Assembly: GCF_003573695.1 (NCBI RefSeq)
Contig: NC_039359.1
Location: 187,448,813-187,512,812 of the forward strand
Origin: Papaver somniferum
Taxonomy: Eukaryota; Streptophyta; Magnoliopsida; Ranunculales; Papaveraceae
DNA length: 64,000 nt
Direction: 5' to 3'
Both the position numbers and the translations under genes were made by a program. The notes beneath the pieces were generated by a model. The model was given only the letters and a program-made list of their open reading frames with translations. It did no database searches and was not told the origin of the DNA. This document shows, in pieces, positions 1-12,383 of the stretch (positions within the stretch are counted from its first letter, which is position 1; each line of letters starts with the position of its first letter).

Positions 1-130
1 ATTTGTTTTGCAACGGAAATGAAAACATACTACCCAAACACTTCTAAAAAGGGGATTGCAAAGCTGATGTGTGAAATCATACTCAAAATTACATAATAAA
101 TCAATACTTTCACTTCTGAAACTATAAAAA

Positions 131-730
131 GTCGGCAGGGTCGACGAATGAAGAATATGCTGGCTATATCCGGTCGACATGGTGTACAGATGAATAACAT
201 GCCGACTATATCCGGCCTGCAAGGTCGGTGAATGAAGAAGATGCCGACTTTATTATCTTTGACACGCAGGAGACTGTTGTAAATGTTTCACTAGTCGGGA
301 TCTTGTTGATTTTTTACCTTGCCGGCTACCTTATAGTCGGCAAGGTCGACAAAAAATACCTTGCCGACTATAGGATTTTTTGACATACAGAGAAAGGTGT
401 TACAAATGCAAAATTAGTCGGCAAGGTTTTAATTTCATAACCTTGCCGACTAAACTATAGTCGACAAGGTTCAAGTTCTTGGTCGGCAAGGTTCAAATTT
501 TCAAGTTCTTAGTCGGCAAGGTATAAGGATGAATACCATGCCGACCCTGTAAATATTACTTTCAGAAACAAAACTCTTTGAAAAGTCGGCATGCTATTCA
601 TCTTATAACCTTGCCGACTAAAAATAAATATGAAAAGTCGGCATGTTGTTCATCCTATAAACTTACTGACTAAAAATAAATATGAAAAGTCGGCATGCTC
701 GACAAACAAATACCATGCCGATTGTGTAAC
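131..730. repeat. Cluster of GTCGGCA/TGCCGAC motifs in both orientations (DNA-transposon subterminal repeats?)
   Basis: About 20 copies of a 10-12 bp motif, mostly AGTCGGCAAGGT or AGTCGGCATG, and its complement ACCTTGCCGACT, occur in both orientations within 600 bases. Examples lie near 131, 199, 335, 361, 416, 441, 482, 512, 536, 585, 610, 637 and 687. Such dense inverted short motifs are known from the subterminal regions of CACTA (En/Spm) elements, where the transposase-side protein binds. No CACTA terminus was found and the element probably continues left of the window, so the class is inferred. Confidence 0.5.
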
Positions 731-3399
731 TACAATTCAACAATTTCAAAATTTCTGATCTAATTTGTCATTCAAATAACAAAACAAAGTACTAGAATGA
801 GTTTGAAAGGATTAATCGACAAAAAAATAAATCATAATCGACGATATTTTTTCATTTGAAAACGATGAAATATAGAGTAGGAGAAAGGAATTGATCATTA
901 GATTGATGATGAAGGAGAAGGAAAGAAACTAAAAGGTTTTGATCTAAAACCTAAAAGTGGTGGTTTTGGTTATTATTAGGAGAATAGTAATTAGATAACT
1001 TTACACATATTAGACACCTCTTAACCCTCTATTATGGTTGGGAACAAAATGAGTATATCCCAATTAACCTGGATATACTTTAATTTGGCCAGGTTATATA
1101 ATAAGTAAATCCCCAACTAAATTTATGCAATGAAGTTGAATTTTGAGACTTTGTGCACTTATGATTAAGCATCCAAAATGTCCAATCAAATAAACGATCG
1201 TTTTCTTAGATACGATGATAACGAGATATGTGAATGGATGCTAAGATGTTTAAATTTTATACAATCGACATGAGCTCTGTAAATACTCAAAACTCTAAAG
1301 AGATAATTATTCTTTTTTGGATTAGACTTGGAGACAAAAGTGGGGAAAATTTGATTACAAGTTTCTCAAGACTTAATCTTTTATGCAAGGTTACCATAAG
1401 TAATTTAGAAATTAAGTGACAACAAGCAGCTCATTTCGTATGATCTTCCTTACAATAGTTTTTTTCTTCTACTTCCCATCTTCTTCATCCTTTTTGATGT
1501 AATTCGTAGCTCCACAATAGCTTTCCGTTTTCTCTATAAGTTTATATCAAAAAGAAAGAAAAAAAAATTATTAAAGAAAACATCTAAAGTTCATGCCCGC
1601 GGAACAAAACTTTTGAGTGAATGTAGTAATTATTATTTTTATTGTTTTGCTTATACGTATCATCTGGATGCCACCTAAATTTGACGACATCTGAAGCATA
1701 AAATTGAGGAGTCACATATTTCCTCCGTCTAAAAAAATAGGTTTATTTCATGTGCAATTCAATCGTGAAACAAAGCTATCTTTTTAAAAATATCATTTTT
1801 CTTAAAATTATACCAAGTCAGCTTTTACATTGTGCTCATCTAAATTGACGTTCCAATCCTAACACATGAACCCATGAACTCGACTGAAAGTAATTTATTT
1901 TTTATTTCGGCTAAGAAGGAGCTACGGTGTTTATACGAGTGTTTAGCCGAGAGTAATGCTATGTTGCCCTGAAAAAATCCCATAATAAACAATCCCGTGG
2001 TCCCACTGAAAAATTGGGAGGTGGGTATTACCTACTTTGGGTCCCGCTGAGTTTGTATCTACGGGAAATCCCACGGGATTTCATCCCGTTAGATATAGAA
2101 TTATCGATCTAGCCGAGGATGATAAATTGATGATGTCAGAACCAGAAGTACAACTTGGATCCGAGTCTATCACCTCTCACTACGAATGGAGAATTAAGAA
2201 ATGTTGTCATCAATCATCATTAGTTAACTCACCTATCCTGCATTATCAGTGGTTAATGTCTGATAATCATCAATGATGACGAACTCTTTGCCTCTCTGAG
2301 GCTCTTTATTTGAGGACGACAGTCCACCATTGGTTAATAATAGTATATAGGTATGAATTATTGATATATTGGCCTTCATTTTCTGCACCATTAAGATTCC
2401 CAACTATATTATAATCAAAAGCATCCAAGATAATTATTAATGTTTGATACCATTAGATTCCTGATTAGTATATTAATACAAAAGTATTACAATCAAAAGC
2501 CTCCAAGTTATTTGTTTCATTACCTCAATAATTTAAATGTTGATTACAGATGTAATAACTGATTATTACTTTTTTAATAAAATAAACATGTGCATTAATG
2601 CCAAGTTGCTTTCCAAAAATATAACTGTGTAACTAAAATTTAATCAATAGTTTGTTTGTTTTTGAAGCAATTAATCATTTTCTTTTTTTTTTGCTTAATA
2701 ATTGAACTTTCTATTGATACCAAAAAGAATACAAAAATAAACAAAAGAATTCATTCAAGATGGATGTTTACAGGCAAACAACCATCCACAACTCAGCAGA
2801 GTCTATAATAAGTCTTACCTGGCATTTCTAATTCTAACATAAAAGATGGCCTAGTCAAAAAAAATCTTCTTCTCACCTCTGTTTAAAGTAGCTCTCTTTA
2901 TAGCTAGACTGTTTGAAGAGAAATTAATCTCTCCGTAGCTATGTACAAATTGAAGATTTACCTGCCTTGCTAAAATTTTGTTCCATTTAATCAATACAAT
3001 AATAGAGATTTTAAAGTATTTGATCAATAGTTCTCTATTGATTTCTATGATTCGCAGTGGTGTTTGGTTATGAAAATCGTTATCGCTAGGGATTTGCACC
3101 AGTGTATAGTAGGTTTACAAAATATTTGCAACAAGTATAAACTTTGTATTTAAACTCGGTAATGTTAAAAATAGTCGGCTTGAAAAATATTAAATGTGAA
3201 GCGTTAAAAATTACTTGTGATAAAAATAAACGTGGCAACACGTAAGTAAAGGTACAAGAAGAGAGAACGAAATAAATAAACAAAAGAAAGAAAAGAATTA
3301 TAAATCCACGAAACAACAACTCATAACCCTCAAGTACAGAAATAATAAAAAAAATTTAAGCACAAGCAAGAACTACCTAACAGAAAGCAATCCTTCCTT
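731..3399. other. Intergenic, no gene recognised
   Basis: AT-rich sequence. The short reading frames here (61 to 82 codons) have no recognisable motif and biased composition. A Stowaway-like end lies at 1,721. A small inverted repeat (CGGCTAA ... TTAGCCG) lies near 1,907-1,950. Nothing else could be supported. Confidence 0.6.
1721..1760. mobile_element. Stowaway-like MITE end (possible)
   Basis: The string TCCTCCGTCTAAAAAAATAG resembles the terminal inverted repeat of plant Stowaway/Mariner MITEs (consensus close to CTCCCTCCGTTC followed by an A-run). No partner end was identified nearby, so this is a fragment at best. Confidence 0.3.
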
Positions 3400-4330
3400 C
3401 AAAATCCCTATTTTTATCCTAAAACGGGCACTTGAAGACATCAATTTTCCCATCATTGTAGGAGTCATGGTCGAAGTCTCACAAACCATAATCATCCCCA
3501 GTCAGAGGTGTTTCTGTCCCTGAATTAGATTTGGCTCATCTCCATGCGATCACACATATATCTCATCATAGGATGGTCAAAAACACCAAAAATCTCATTA
3601 AAAGCGATTTGAGAATCTATTTCGACCTCCCTAACAACGTGAGCATCAGACTTAGATTTTTGCTGGAATTGTCTAGAAGAGGAGGGAACAAAATTTGAAG
3701 GCAAACCCAAATCATTTTCCATTTTTGGTTATTCTTTTCGTACTGTAACCGAACTCAAATCCATTTGAGCTGGAAAACCAGCCTTCAAATTCCATATTCC
3801 AATAAAACCAGTGGTCGAGTTTGGAGTTGAAATTCCATGAACTCTAAAATAATTGCACCGAGATTCCATCAAAATCATCTTTCAACTCCCATATTCCCAT
3901 TATCTGCTCCATAGTCTGATATATCATCAAAATCATCACAAGTTTCCCTTGTTTTTTCCTTCACTTCGTTTTTGTCACTGCTAACTTCTTCCTTAGATTC
4001 CTCTTATCTGATCTCTGGTAGTTCTTCCATATTCTCAACAATTACAGTTTTAGGGTCTGACTTTAAAGACGAGCCCAACACCCTTTTTATGTTTTTCTTC
4101 TTCTTTCTTCTTTAGTCTAATTATTGATGGTGGATTTTTGACGAAAGTTATATTCATAAAATCACATCGGAAATTATGCATCTCTGATCAGTATCAGAAT
4201 CATAAGAAATTTGTGTCTTCACCTTCCTCAAGAGAAGTGAATTGCAGTCATGTAATCTCATGAAAGTAATAATCTATGTCGCGACATTAGGGTTTCTAAA
4301 GTTGAAGATTTTAACGTTCCATATATTTCA
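3400..4330 (-). pseudogene. Possible decayed LINE coding remnant
   Basis: Read on the minus strand, 4,330 to 4,170 begins with a stretch resembling the start of a plant LINE ORF2 endonuclease (WNV, then NPNV, then a KVKTQ segment). It lies downstream of the LINE ORF1 remnant at 6,885-10,720 in the same orientation. The part from 4,130 to 3,400 is lysine-rich and then acidic, and includes a 65-codon open stretch at 3,525-3,722. That composition fits an ORF1 tail better than an endonuclease, so the order is not clean. There are several stops and frame changes. It could also be an unrelated decayed gene. Confidence 0.25.
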
Positions 4331-4690
4331 TGATTAAGCTAAAAGACTCAACGTCCCTTTTGAATTCGGAATTCATCTCTGGTGTCTGACCCAAATTAAT
4401 ATCTAGAATAAACATGATGTTGATCACATCATATCTGAACAATAAAATGCTCCTAGACATACTGCATGCTACTATAGAACGACTAATTAATTCTAGTTGC
4501 AGTATTTATCGGCTGAATTCCTAGAAAAAAATACACTAATTAAACCCAATGTTCACTTACTCAGGATCCATGGCTTTTCTCAACTGAATTCCATGAAGCA
4601 GTAATGAATATTTACCTTTCGAGCATATGGGACACCCCTGAGTAAAAGGTACGGGCATCCAAAACATGGAAGCACAAGGATACGAAAGTC

Positions 4691-6788
4691 TGATAAAAAA
4701 AGGAAAAAAAGAGAGAAAATATTAATAAAATAGTAAAAAATAGGAACTCGTGGAGTGGGGTCAACACGGCCGTACGGCTAGTCCCCACTCCTTTTTTCCT
4801 TATTTTTATATTATTATAATATATATTTTTTTATTATTAGGATTTCCTCTTTCAAAGACTTCATCTTTCTATCAGAACTCCCTACTTCCATATCTTTTCA
4901 ACTACTGCTCCATGGACCATATGGTTAGCAAAGCAAGTGGTCCGACGACCAACATGTCTTTTTACCATGAGAAATATTAAAATAATATTATTTCATATTT
5001 TTAATAGTTGGTCATTCAACCAAAATTAAGAGTTTCAGTTAAACTCAGGTTCTTCATAAAATGACCAAATAATGCTCGATGGACCATCAAAAAATACCAA
5101 AATTCTCAGGATTGGTCCGCGAACAACATAGTAGCACGAGCATGCCACCATGACCGGTCATGATCGGCCCTTTGGCTTGCAGAAGCCGATCCCACCTCTT
5201 TTAGTGATTAATGACCTAATTAATCATCTATAGTTCATATTTGGTTCAAACACTCTCCAGCAAATGGGAAGATGATCCATTCACCATCAGATGGTTCCAC
5301 GACCACCAGAGGCCGGTTCCAAGCCCTTTGGTCGGTCCCTCCTCTCTCCACAATTAGGTTTTACTACCCGTTGCTCAGTTAAGCAATATTTTAATAATGA
5401 TTAAACAATAATTAATCATCCTTTCACCAACTACTTTGCAAAGGATTTTGGTGAATGCTCAGTCGAGCACCTAGATACTACATGGTTGGTCCATCACCTC
5501 ATGTAGCCGGTCCCTCTCTCATCCATTGGTTCATTCTCGGTTAATTATCCATTTGCCAAAATTAGGGTTTTGGACCTAATGCTCTGCAGAGCACAATTCT
5601 GAACAAGTTCAAACACCAATAATTTTATATTGATCCAACAATCAATATTTTAATTAATAATTTAATATTCGGTCGGTTATTAATATTTTTTTAATATTGA
5701 TTCAACTATCAATTTATCTGAAAGTAATATTTCTCATGTTTATTCAGCTATCAACATTCGAGAATTTCATACTGATCCAACTATCAGTATTTTATCGGTT
5801 CATCAACCAACATTTGGCTCGTCAGTCGACCATTATTTTAATATTATATTCTCTCCTTGTCATTCGACTGACTCATGATACACGGATCGAGATGAACCTT
5901 CTATGATCATTCATCAATGATTATTTTTATACGACTTCTTATCAAGTTCTCAACGCACCAACATAATGGTATATAATCGATCCAACAATCTCATTAACCT
6001 GCGCTCATTAATCCAAGTCATTTAACTATCATTACTGCTTCAGTTAGCATAATGATATGTCATGGTCATCTGTGACCTAATTCAACGTCCATGGTCCACA
6101 GAGCATGTTGCTGTTCCAGCAAGCACTTCATGCTTCGTCCATCATGACCTTGAACTATGAACTGTTCAGTTCATTGATTAAGACTCATAGTTTTAAGTCA
6201 AAGATTGACCACACATAAAAATACGTCTGCGTAGAAGACTTTCACATGAGATATTAATTCATGTCACGCGGGGGGTAACATTAAGGTTTTGGTCTGGCGG
6301 CCTACAACATGTGAGATGTGCAATACATCCACGATGAGAAATGTGAGTAAGTCGTGTTGACAGTTAAGGAGTAAACAAAATAGTGGATGGTAAATCAACC
6401 AAGTCTTCCATGCAAAGTGGAAGTGGTTTCCCACTTCCCCATTCTTCCACTTCCTTCAACTGTCACCACTTACAAGAGATCGATGTGCTGCAATAAATAG
6501 GTTTCTCAACCTATGATTTGATAACTTAATAACGACACTCGAGTATAGACTCATTACTGCCAATTATCAAACACTTACAGAGTATTCTTCTCGTTTACAC
6601 AGATAATTCATCTTCAAAACAGTTCAACATATCATTTCATCAATCGATCAATATCTATTGATCTCCACACATTCTCAGCTTCTCTCCCTATATACCGACC
6701 CTTCCTCTCTTATTGTGACCGAATTGAACCTGGAACGACCAATGTCTTGGTTTAGGCCAGGGTCCTACAGATTAGTCTCTCGAAATCA
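4691..6788 (+). mobile_element. Candidate solo LTR
   Basis: The segment starts TGATAAAAAA and ends CGAAATCA. Flanks are AAGTC on the left and AAGTA on the right, an imperfect 5-bp TSD. It contains a TATA-like CAATAAATAGG near 6,491 and a long stretch rich in GGTC/GACC words, as in retrotransposon U3 regions. It carries no coding motif. It sits between pieces of a minus-strand LINE-like remnant, which suggests an insertion. The borders rest only on TG...CA plus the imperfect TSD. Confidence 0.35.
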
Positions 6789-6884
6789 AAGTACTCCCGT
6801 CTAGTACATTTGTTTAAAGGTTCAGATGATTTTCTTCATCGAGCACTTGCCTCCTCCACCACTTTTTACCATAAAACCAGCGAG

Positions 6885-7619
6885 TCATTTTTCCCCGCAA
6901 ACACTAATGTACATATCCATTTCCCTTATGATGGATGAGTCTCCATCTCCTTTGGTGGTTGAGTCACAATCTCCAAACCATCCCCTATTCTCCCTACTGC
7001 ATCCGAGTTCATTGATAATAAGGTGTTTGTCGTACTCATCCTCCACTTTATTATCCAAAACTAAAGTCTCAAAGGGGTTTTTGCTGACATATATATTATC
7101 GCCCCCAACTACGTTCGCCACATCCCTAGCTTCTCCTTAAGACTTTGTATTCATCTCAACCTCCATGTTATCTTTCTTTTTAACTTTAAGCATCCAAACT
7201 TTCTTATGAACTTTTTGGGTAGATACTTATAATTAGGACATTTATCACCCGAGTGACCAAAAGTCTAACAATTAAAGTACCTTGGAGGTTTCTAATAATT
7301 CTTTATTGGAACTTTAAATCCTATTTCATCGAAAGAGACATGTAAAAACTCGGAAAAATCACATTCAAAATCTATCTATACACAAACCCTAGCATTTTTC
7401 ATTCTGGTACTAGCTGTATGTTTATCAACAATAAAGGGAATACCCAAAAAGGTCGAAATCCTGCTAATTTATTAGCATTCCAAAGATGATGAGGATTACC
7501 TCAAATTTAGCTATACGGGAATAAACTTCATCTTTATTATTGATTGCTTAATAAACAAATTCCAATGACGAATCACAAAAATCCTACTAGCCAATAACAC
7601 ATGACCATGTTCAGAAGCA
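6885..7619 (-). pseudogene. LINE ORF1 remnant: DUF4283-like region and zinc knuckle
   Basis: Read on the minus strand, this resembles the RNA-binding ORF1 protein of plant L1-type LINEs. From about 7,620 downward come segments such as HGHVLLASRIFVIRHWN, PHHLWNANKLAG and GIPFIVDKHTASTRMKNARV, typical of the DUF4283 region. A CCHC knuckle follows at about 7,230-7,280. In it the first Cys is replaced by Tyr, and a stop follows the second Cys (FNC-stop-TFGHSGDKC). A 78-codon open stretch (6,885-7,121) of acidic, low-complexity residues would be the ORF1 tail. Several stops and at least two frameshifts make it non-functional. The N-terminal part lies at 10,441-10,720, beyond a solo LTR insertion. 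Confidence 0.65.
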
Positions 7620-7624
7620 GTGAC

Positions 7625-10435
7625 TGTTAGAGCATAGCTCGGTTGAACCCGCCAAGCGTTGGTATGTCAAGTTTGGTTATTATATTTTAGTGAACCTAAA
7701 CTCATCTAAGAGTCGATTGATTATGTACTAGAGACAACTTCGTATAGGTTAGACTAGAAAGTCTGGGAATACGAGACATACAAGTATTACTCGAAGACCT
7801 GAAGAACGTGAAGAAGTAACGAGCTACAACGACGACATCATCCTTCCTATCGAGGTTAGTAATATTGACTTGAGCTGTTTTATTCCTGATGTATATTTCA
7901 AGTCGTGCTATATTAAAAACATAACTGCGAAGCTATGAATGAATATTTTACTCTACTAGTGAGACATGATCATATGATTATAGTATTAAGGAATTAGACT
8001 ATGAAGTATAACGCTTATCTTTTGAACTTCGTAGTTATAACATCGACATAATCGTGTGAATGCTATTGTGATTTTGTGTATGGGTAGAGGTGAATATTTC
8101 ATCCTGGAAACAATGTTTAAACGAAGTACATTCATGAACTTTTTTTATGAATCGAAAGGGAAATCGCTAGGCTTATTGGTATTGTTATTCATTGCATATC
8201 TTTGGATTACCAATATGTGTGAGTTAGTAGAACCGATCATAACTTGTTATGTATCTTCGTATAACTAATCACAATGCCTGACTTATGATTCGGTATGATT
8301 AGTTTTGATTAATTAGTGTAACCTATCCTAAGTAATCACCTGAGATGGTATGATGAATATTTGTAATTGGTGTGACCGATCCTAGTAATTGGTGCGACCG
8401 ATCACAAAATAATTGTGTAATCGATCCTTGTAATTGGTTTAATCAGTCCTAGTAATTGGTGTAACCGATCCTAGTGACTTGTGTAACCGATCACAAGCAA
8501 TACCATGAGTATATGGTATCCGGTCATGGTAATTGACGTAATCGATCCTGGTAACTGACATAACCGGTCCTGGTAACTTGTGTGTCCGATCACAAGTAAT
8601 CCATATTAAGGTATAACCGATCCTAGTGATTGGTATAGCCGATTAAACCCATGATTGTGATTTGATATTTGATCAATCACATAGTTTTCTTGGAATACAG
8701 ATGAACCAATTCTAAACTTGTCCGGAAGTGTGGTATAATCAATTCCAAGATTGTAAATATGAAAGATGATTTACAAAGAAAAGATGTCAACATACTTTGA
8801 ACACGAACAATAACTCTTATCTTTTATTGTTCAAAGTTATTCCTTAATTACTCAAGGAGATCCCGGTCCGAAGTAAATTAAGAATCTTTTAATTAAGGTT
8901 GTTAGTTCTATATGCTTTAATTACCAGTAATTAAATGCATATCTCTAGAGAATAAAAATTAGTAATGTGCATTTACTAATTAGAGATTTCTATTGAGAGA
9001 TTTCAGAAAATATTGGACAAAGCATTTCCAGGAATTAGCAAAACCAATTTGGCATTTATTGCATATCTTGAGAATAATTTCGGTTTTGGAAATTCCTTGG
9101 TGTCCAAACATCCTTGGTCTATAAATATATAAGTTTGCATCTCTAGCAAACTATCCTAAGAGCCAGGCAAACTTCATCTTTTTGTTGTTTCTGGTAGAGT
9201 CGTCTATCCGGAGAGGAGAGTACCCTAATTAGGCGAAATCTCTTACGACCGCTCGTTTAAAGATTTCTGTGGGATCAAGAAGCTCTACGAGTACTGTTGG
9301 TGGGAAACTGGATAATTGCAGTTTATTGGTTTTCGATTGATTTGATTGACTAACGGTTGTTGAAATTTTATTGCACCTAGTTTGTTTATTCTTGAGAATC
9401 TTCTCTTCTGATATAAGATTCACTCAAACCAGATCAAAGTGTCGACAGGATCTTTAGAACTGTTTGTATATCTAAAGACATCCTGTGATAACCCATTGTT
9501 AACAAACTCCGTTCTGTGCATGATTGATCACAAGAGATTCAAGTGGTGTTGTGCAGGTTTAATTCAAGATTAAAGAAGATTTGAAGATGAAAGAAGATTT
9601 TTATTGGTTTCTCATATCTTTGTGTAGCACAAACCTTAATCGGCTGGGATCCAACTAGAATCAGATTTATTCGATTGATTAGTTGTGTGAGATCGGTAAC
9701 ACCTAATAGTTCTCTTGAGTTATATTTTGATTGTTACAAATCCGAATCTTATTACTTAGGTAATAGAGATTGGATTGATCTAACCAGGCAAAGGAGTTTA
9801 TTAGTTTAAACGGAAGATCCTTTGCATATGACTTGAGATACCTTTATCTGGAAAGAATCAATAGAGTTGTTACCAAACAGAGTTATTGTTCCTTTAATGT
9901 TTGGAATATGATCCAAAGGAATTGTTCCAGGGCGTGCACTTATTGAATGTCGGAAGCGCATGGATACTGAAGAAACTAAGTGAACTAGGTTTAGTTGATT
10001 TGTCTCAACTATACGAAGTTGGTTTAGATTTTGTATAACGGCTTAATTCTGAGAGTATTCAATTCTGGACTTGGTCCCGGGGTTTTTCTGCATTTGCGGT
10101 TTCCTCATTAACAAAATCTTGTTGCATCTTTTACTTTTCTATTTCCACAATTATAATTGTGTATTATAATTAAAAGTAAAATACACAAACGTTAACACCG
10201 CTTTACTTGATAGTGATCCTATAGAGTTTGGTAATTAGGTATGAACCTACCATCAAGTAATCATACTTTGATTGTTGTATTGTCTCGATTTCGTATCCAT
10301 AGATGATCACACAAAGTGTGAATACCGATTTGTCGTATTGTCTCGACTTTGTCCATAGACAATCACTTTCGGTAAGAGGACTTATAGGTGGATAATTTAA
10401 AGATTGTGGTGTATTTGGGTACCCTCGTCTATTCA
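7625..10435 (+). mobile_element. Solo LTR (2.8 kb) inserted in LINE ORF1, copy A
   Basis: The segment begins TGTTAGAGCATAGC and ends GTCTATTCA. It is flanked by a perfect 5-bp TSD, GTGAC, at 7,620-7,624 and 10,436-10,440. Joining the flanks restores an open LINE ORF1 frame across the site. There are no internal gag or pol motifs and no second LTR, so it reads as a solo LTR left by LTR-LTR recombination. A TATA-like CTATAAATATATA lies near 9,118. The 3' end (GTGTATTTGGGTACCC) and the start (GTTGAACCC) match two minus-strand copies at 28,230 and 34,895, which independently supports both borders. Confidence 0.7.
8345..8660 (+). repeat. Degenerate tandem repeat, unit near TAATTGGTGTAACCGATCCTAG
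   Basis: About a dozen imperfect copies of a roughly 20-22 bp unit with core ACCGATCCTAGTAATTGG lie in the U3 part of solo LTR A. The core alternates between GATCCTAG and GATCACAA forms. The related LTRs at 29,950-29,985 and 36,620-36,700 have GGATCGGTCCT words at the matching place. Confidence 0.6.
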
Positions 10436-10440
10436 GTGAC

Positions 10441-10720
10441 CCTTATCATATCTAGATTAAAATCGAACAAGAAGATGGATTCTCCATGAATAGTTAGTCT
10501 GAAAGCCCCTTTAAGACGCACAACTTCTTCATAGAGGATTCAGTAAAGTTAAGTGATAACCGTCGACTACCAAAAAAACTTTCACAAACCCTAACCTCTT
10601 CTTCAAAATTAGATGCATGATACCATCAATGACTTGCAGTTTGTGATACCATCCTTAGCTTTTGGGAAAACAGATCCCCATTTCGCAAGCCTCAAACTTG
10701 TTCCTTGCTCTTTGGTTCTC
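10441..10720 (-). pseudogene. LINE ORF1 remnant, N-terminal part
   Basis: On the minus strand this continues directly into the piece at 7,619 when the solo LTR and one TSD copy are removed. The joined frame reads FLFDFNLDMIRVTASEHGHV across the site, matching the DUF4283 pattern of plant LINE ORF1. Upstream, toward 10,720, the frame is broken, but a VLKG segment and HGENP can be seen in different frames. Function is lost. Confidence 0.5.
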
Positions 10721-11932
10721 TATGAAACGTAAGAAGAAACTCTTAATGGTGAAATTCTTTAAACCCATGATTAATCTCAACATCAACTTATTTTTACTTG
10801 ATCTCGTAAATGATGTCGAAGACGTTGTAACCATAAAAAAAGCAATGAAAGCCCGGTGATAATTCAGTAGGATTTTTTTCTTTTGATTTCAGTCACCAAC
10901 TCTGGTGTGTTAATTCAATAATAAATAATGTGGCAAAGAGGCTTCCCATATAAAAAGATTTAAAATCGTGTAATCCTAGGTTGGTTAATGCACGGTGATA
11001 TTGTAGAAAAAATAAAAATAAAAATAATAGATCAAATTTAGATTCTTGCTTTATACGGTTTTCCCATCAATAAAAATAGTAGATCAGCCGTAAATCACAT
11101 TTTTAAAATTTTGTAACCAAATGCACCATGAAATTCTTAAGACCAAGTATATATTACGACCAATCCACATCTGCGATTGGTACTTTCAGTCACATCAACA
11201 CTTCAACTCTATACCTGTATAGTAATCGATTTACCAAGATCTACCTAAGCTTTCATTTTTCTTTTATATGTATGTTAGATCTGGCTTATTATATCTTCGA
11301 ATTTAGAGAGAACATGGAAGAGATCTGGAAAGCCCTTAAAAAACATGGACCACATTTAAGAAACAAAAGAAAAAACAAAAATCCTCAGCTTATACTGCTA
11401 ACTAATGAGAGTTTAGTGGCTAATCGGAATCTTAGATCTACTTAAATAATTTTTTTTACATACAAAATCAGCAGTTATAATATATTATTACAAACGACTA
11501 TAATAAGATAATATTTTGATAACCTTGAGATTTTAGGCAATGAGCAGATTGATTCCATCGTTACCTCAGAACAGGATTAAAGTAAACCGCAAAGTCCACA
11601 AACATGTTCTTTTTTGACGCGAACAAATACGACGCATGATTTTATGCGAGCATATAAAACTACACGCTATAGTGATGGAGGGAAAAGGACGGTCCTTTGT
11701 ATGAATATAACCAGCAAACAAAAACCGTACTTATTACACAAAAGTTCGTATACCTTATCATCATAAGGTTGGTAGTTTGTACATAAATTATAAATAACTT
11801 TTGAGTTGAAATCATTTTAGATTCACGGACAAAAAACATGAAGGAGCGAGGAAGCTACACACCCTTTCTGTAATACCATTTGGAAACGAAGCTGCCATGG
11901 AATGTAATTGGAAGCAGACTCATTTTTAGTTG
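10721..11932. other. Intergenic, nothing recognised
   Basis: AT-rich sequence between the LINE remnant and element E1. A 105-codon open stretch at 11,128-11,445 has no recognisable motif, and I see no splice, promoter or family evidence to call it a gene. Confidence 0.55.
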
Positions 11933-12000
11933 TACTATCTCCTTTTAAAAAAATTTGGTTTGTTTCATTTTTAGTCATATTTTTTTGGAACGAAGCGAGT
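11933..12000. mobile_element. Stowaway-like MITE remnant interrupted by E1
   Basis: The stretch starts TACTATCTCC followed by an A-run. It ends in a T-run followed by GGAACGAAGCGAGT. The bases after E1 (TGAGTA, 20,637-20,642) would complete a GGAACGAAGCGAGTA end, close to the Stowaway end GGAACGGAGGGAGTA with its TA duplication. The remnant is only about 70 bp, so it is an internally deleted copy or a chance resemblance. Confidence 0.4.
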
Positions 12001-12383
12001 TGTTGATACTTGAAAATAATTATCTTTAGAAAAGGAGTCCCCTTAACCTATTAAAGATTCCTTTTAGAATAGAGAGACCTGGGGACTAACCTAACCCACA
12101 AGGTTGGGATAGCTCTAGCCCATAAAAGAACATGTTGGTTTAGTTGGGCCTTAATCCAAGGAAGAAGGAAAGCCTCTTAGAGTTTACTAATAACTTAAAG
12201 GAAAGGAAATTGTAGTTTTGTAATATATTGATTTTATGAGTGCTTCTTCATAAGAGGAGGAGGAGAGATTATTATAAAAGGAAAGAAAGGATATTTGGAA
12301 AGACATTCTTGGTTGATCTATTCTCTCTCTTTACCTCCAAGGGGATGGGCTTGCTTCTCTTTCCCACTTTTACCCTATCAACA
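12001..12383 (+). repeat. E1 5' LTR
   Basis: Starts TGTTGATACTTG and ends CCCTATCAACA, so the outer 8 bases (TGTTGATA/TATCAACA) are a perfect inverted repeat. It aligns along its length with 20,235-20,636 and, in reverse, with 37,666-38,065. A TATA-like TTATAAAAGG lies near 12,273. The 19-bp shortfall against the 3' LTR includes loss of a TTGTGGCTTGGACTTGC-type stretch near 12,350. Confidence 0.85.

Noticed and set aside
7626..10433. TSD CAGTGAC (7 bp) for solo LTR A
   Set aside because: The longer match counts the terminal CA of the element itself; the 5-bp GTGAC gives proper TG...CA ends.
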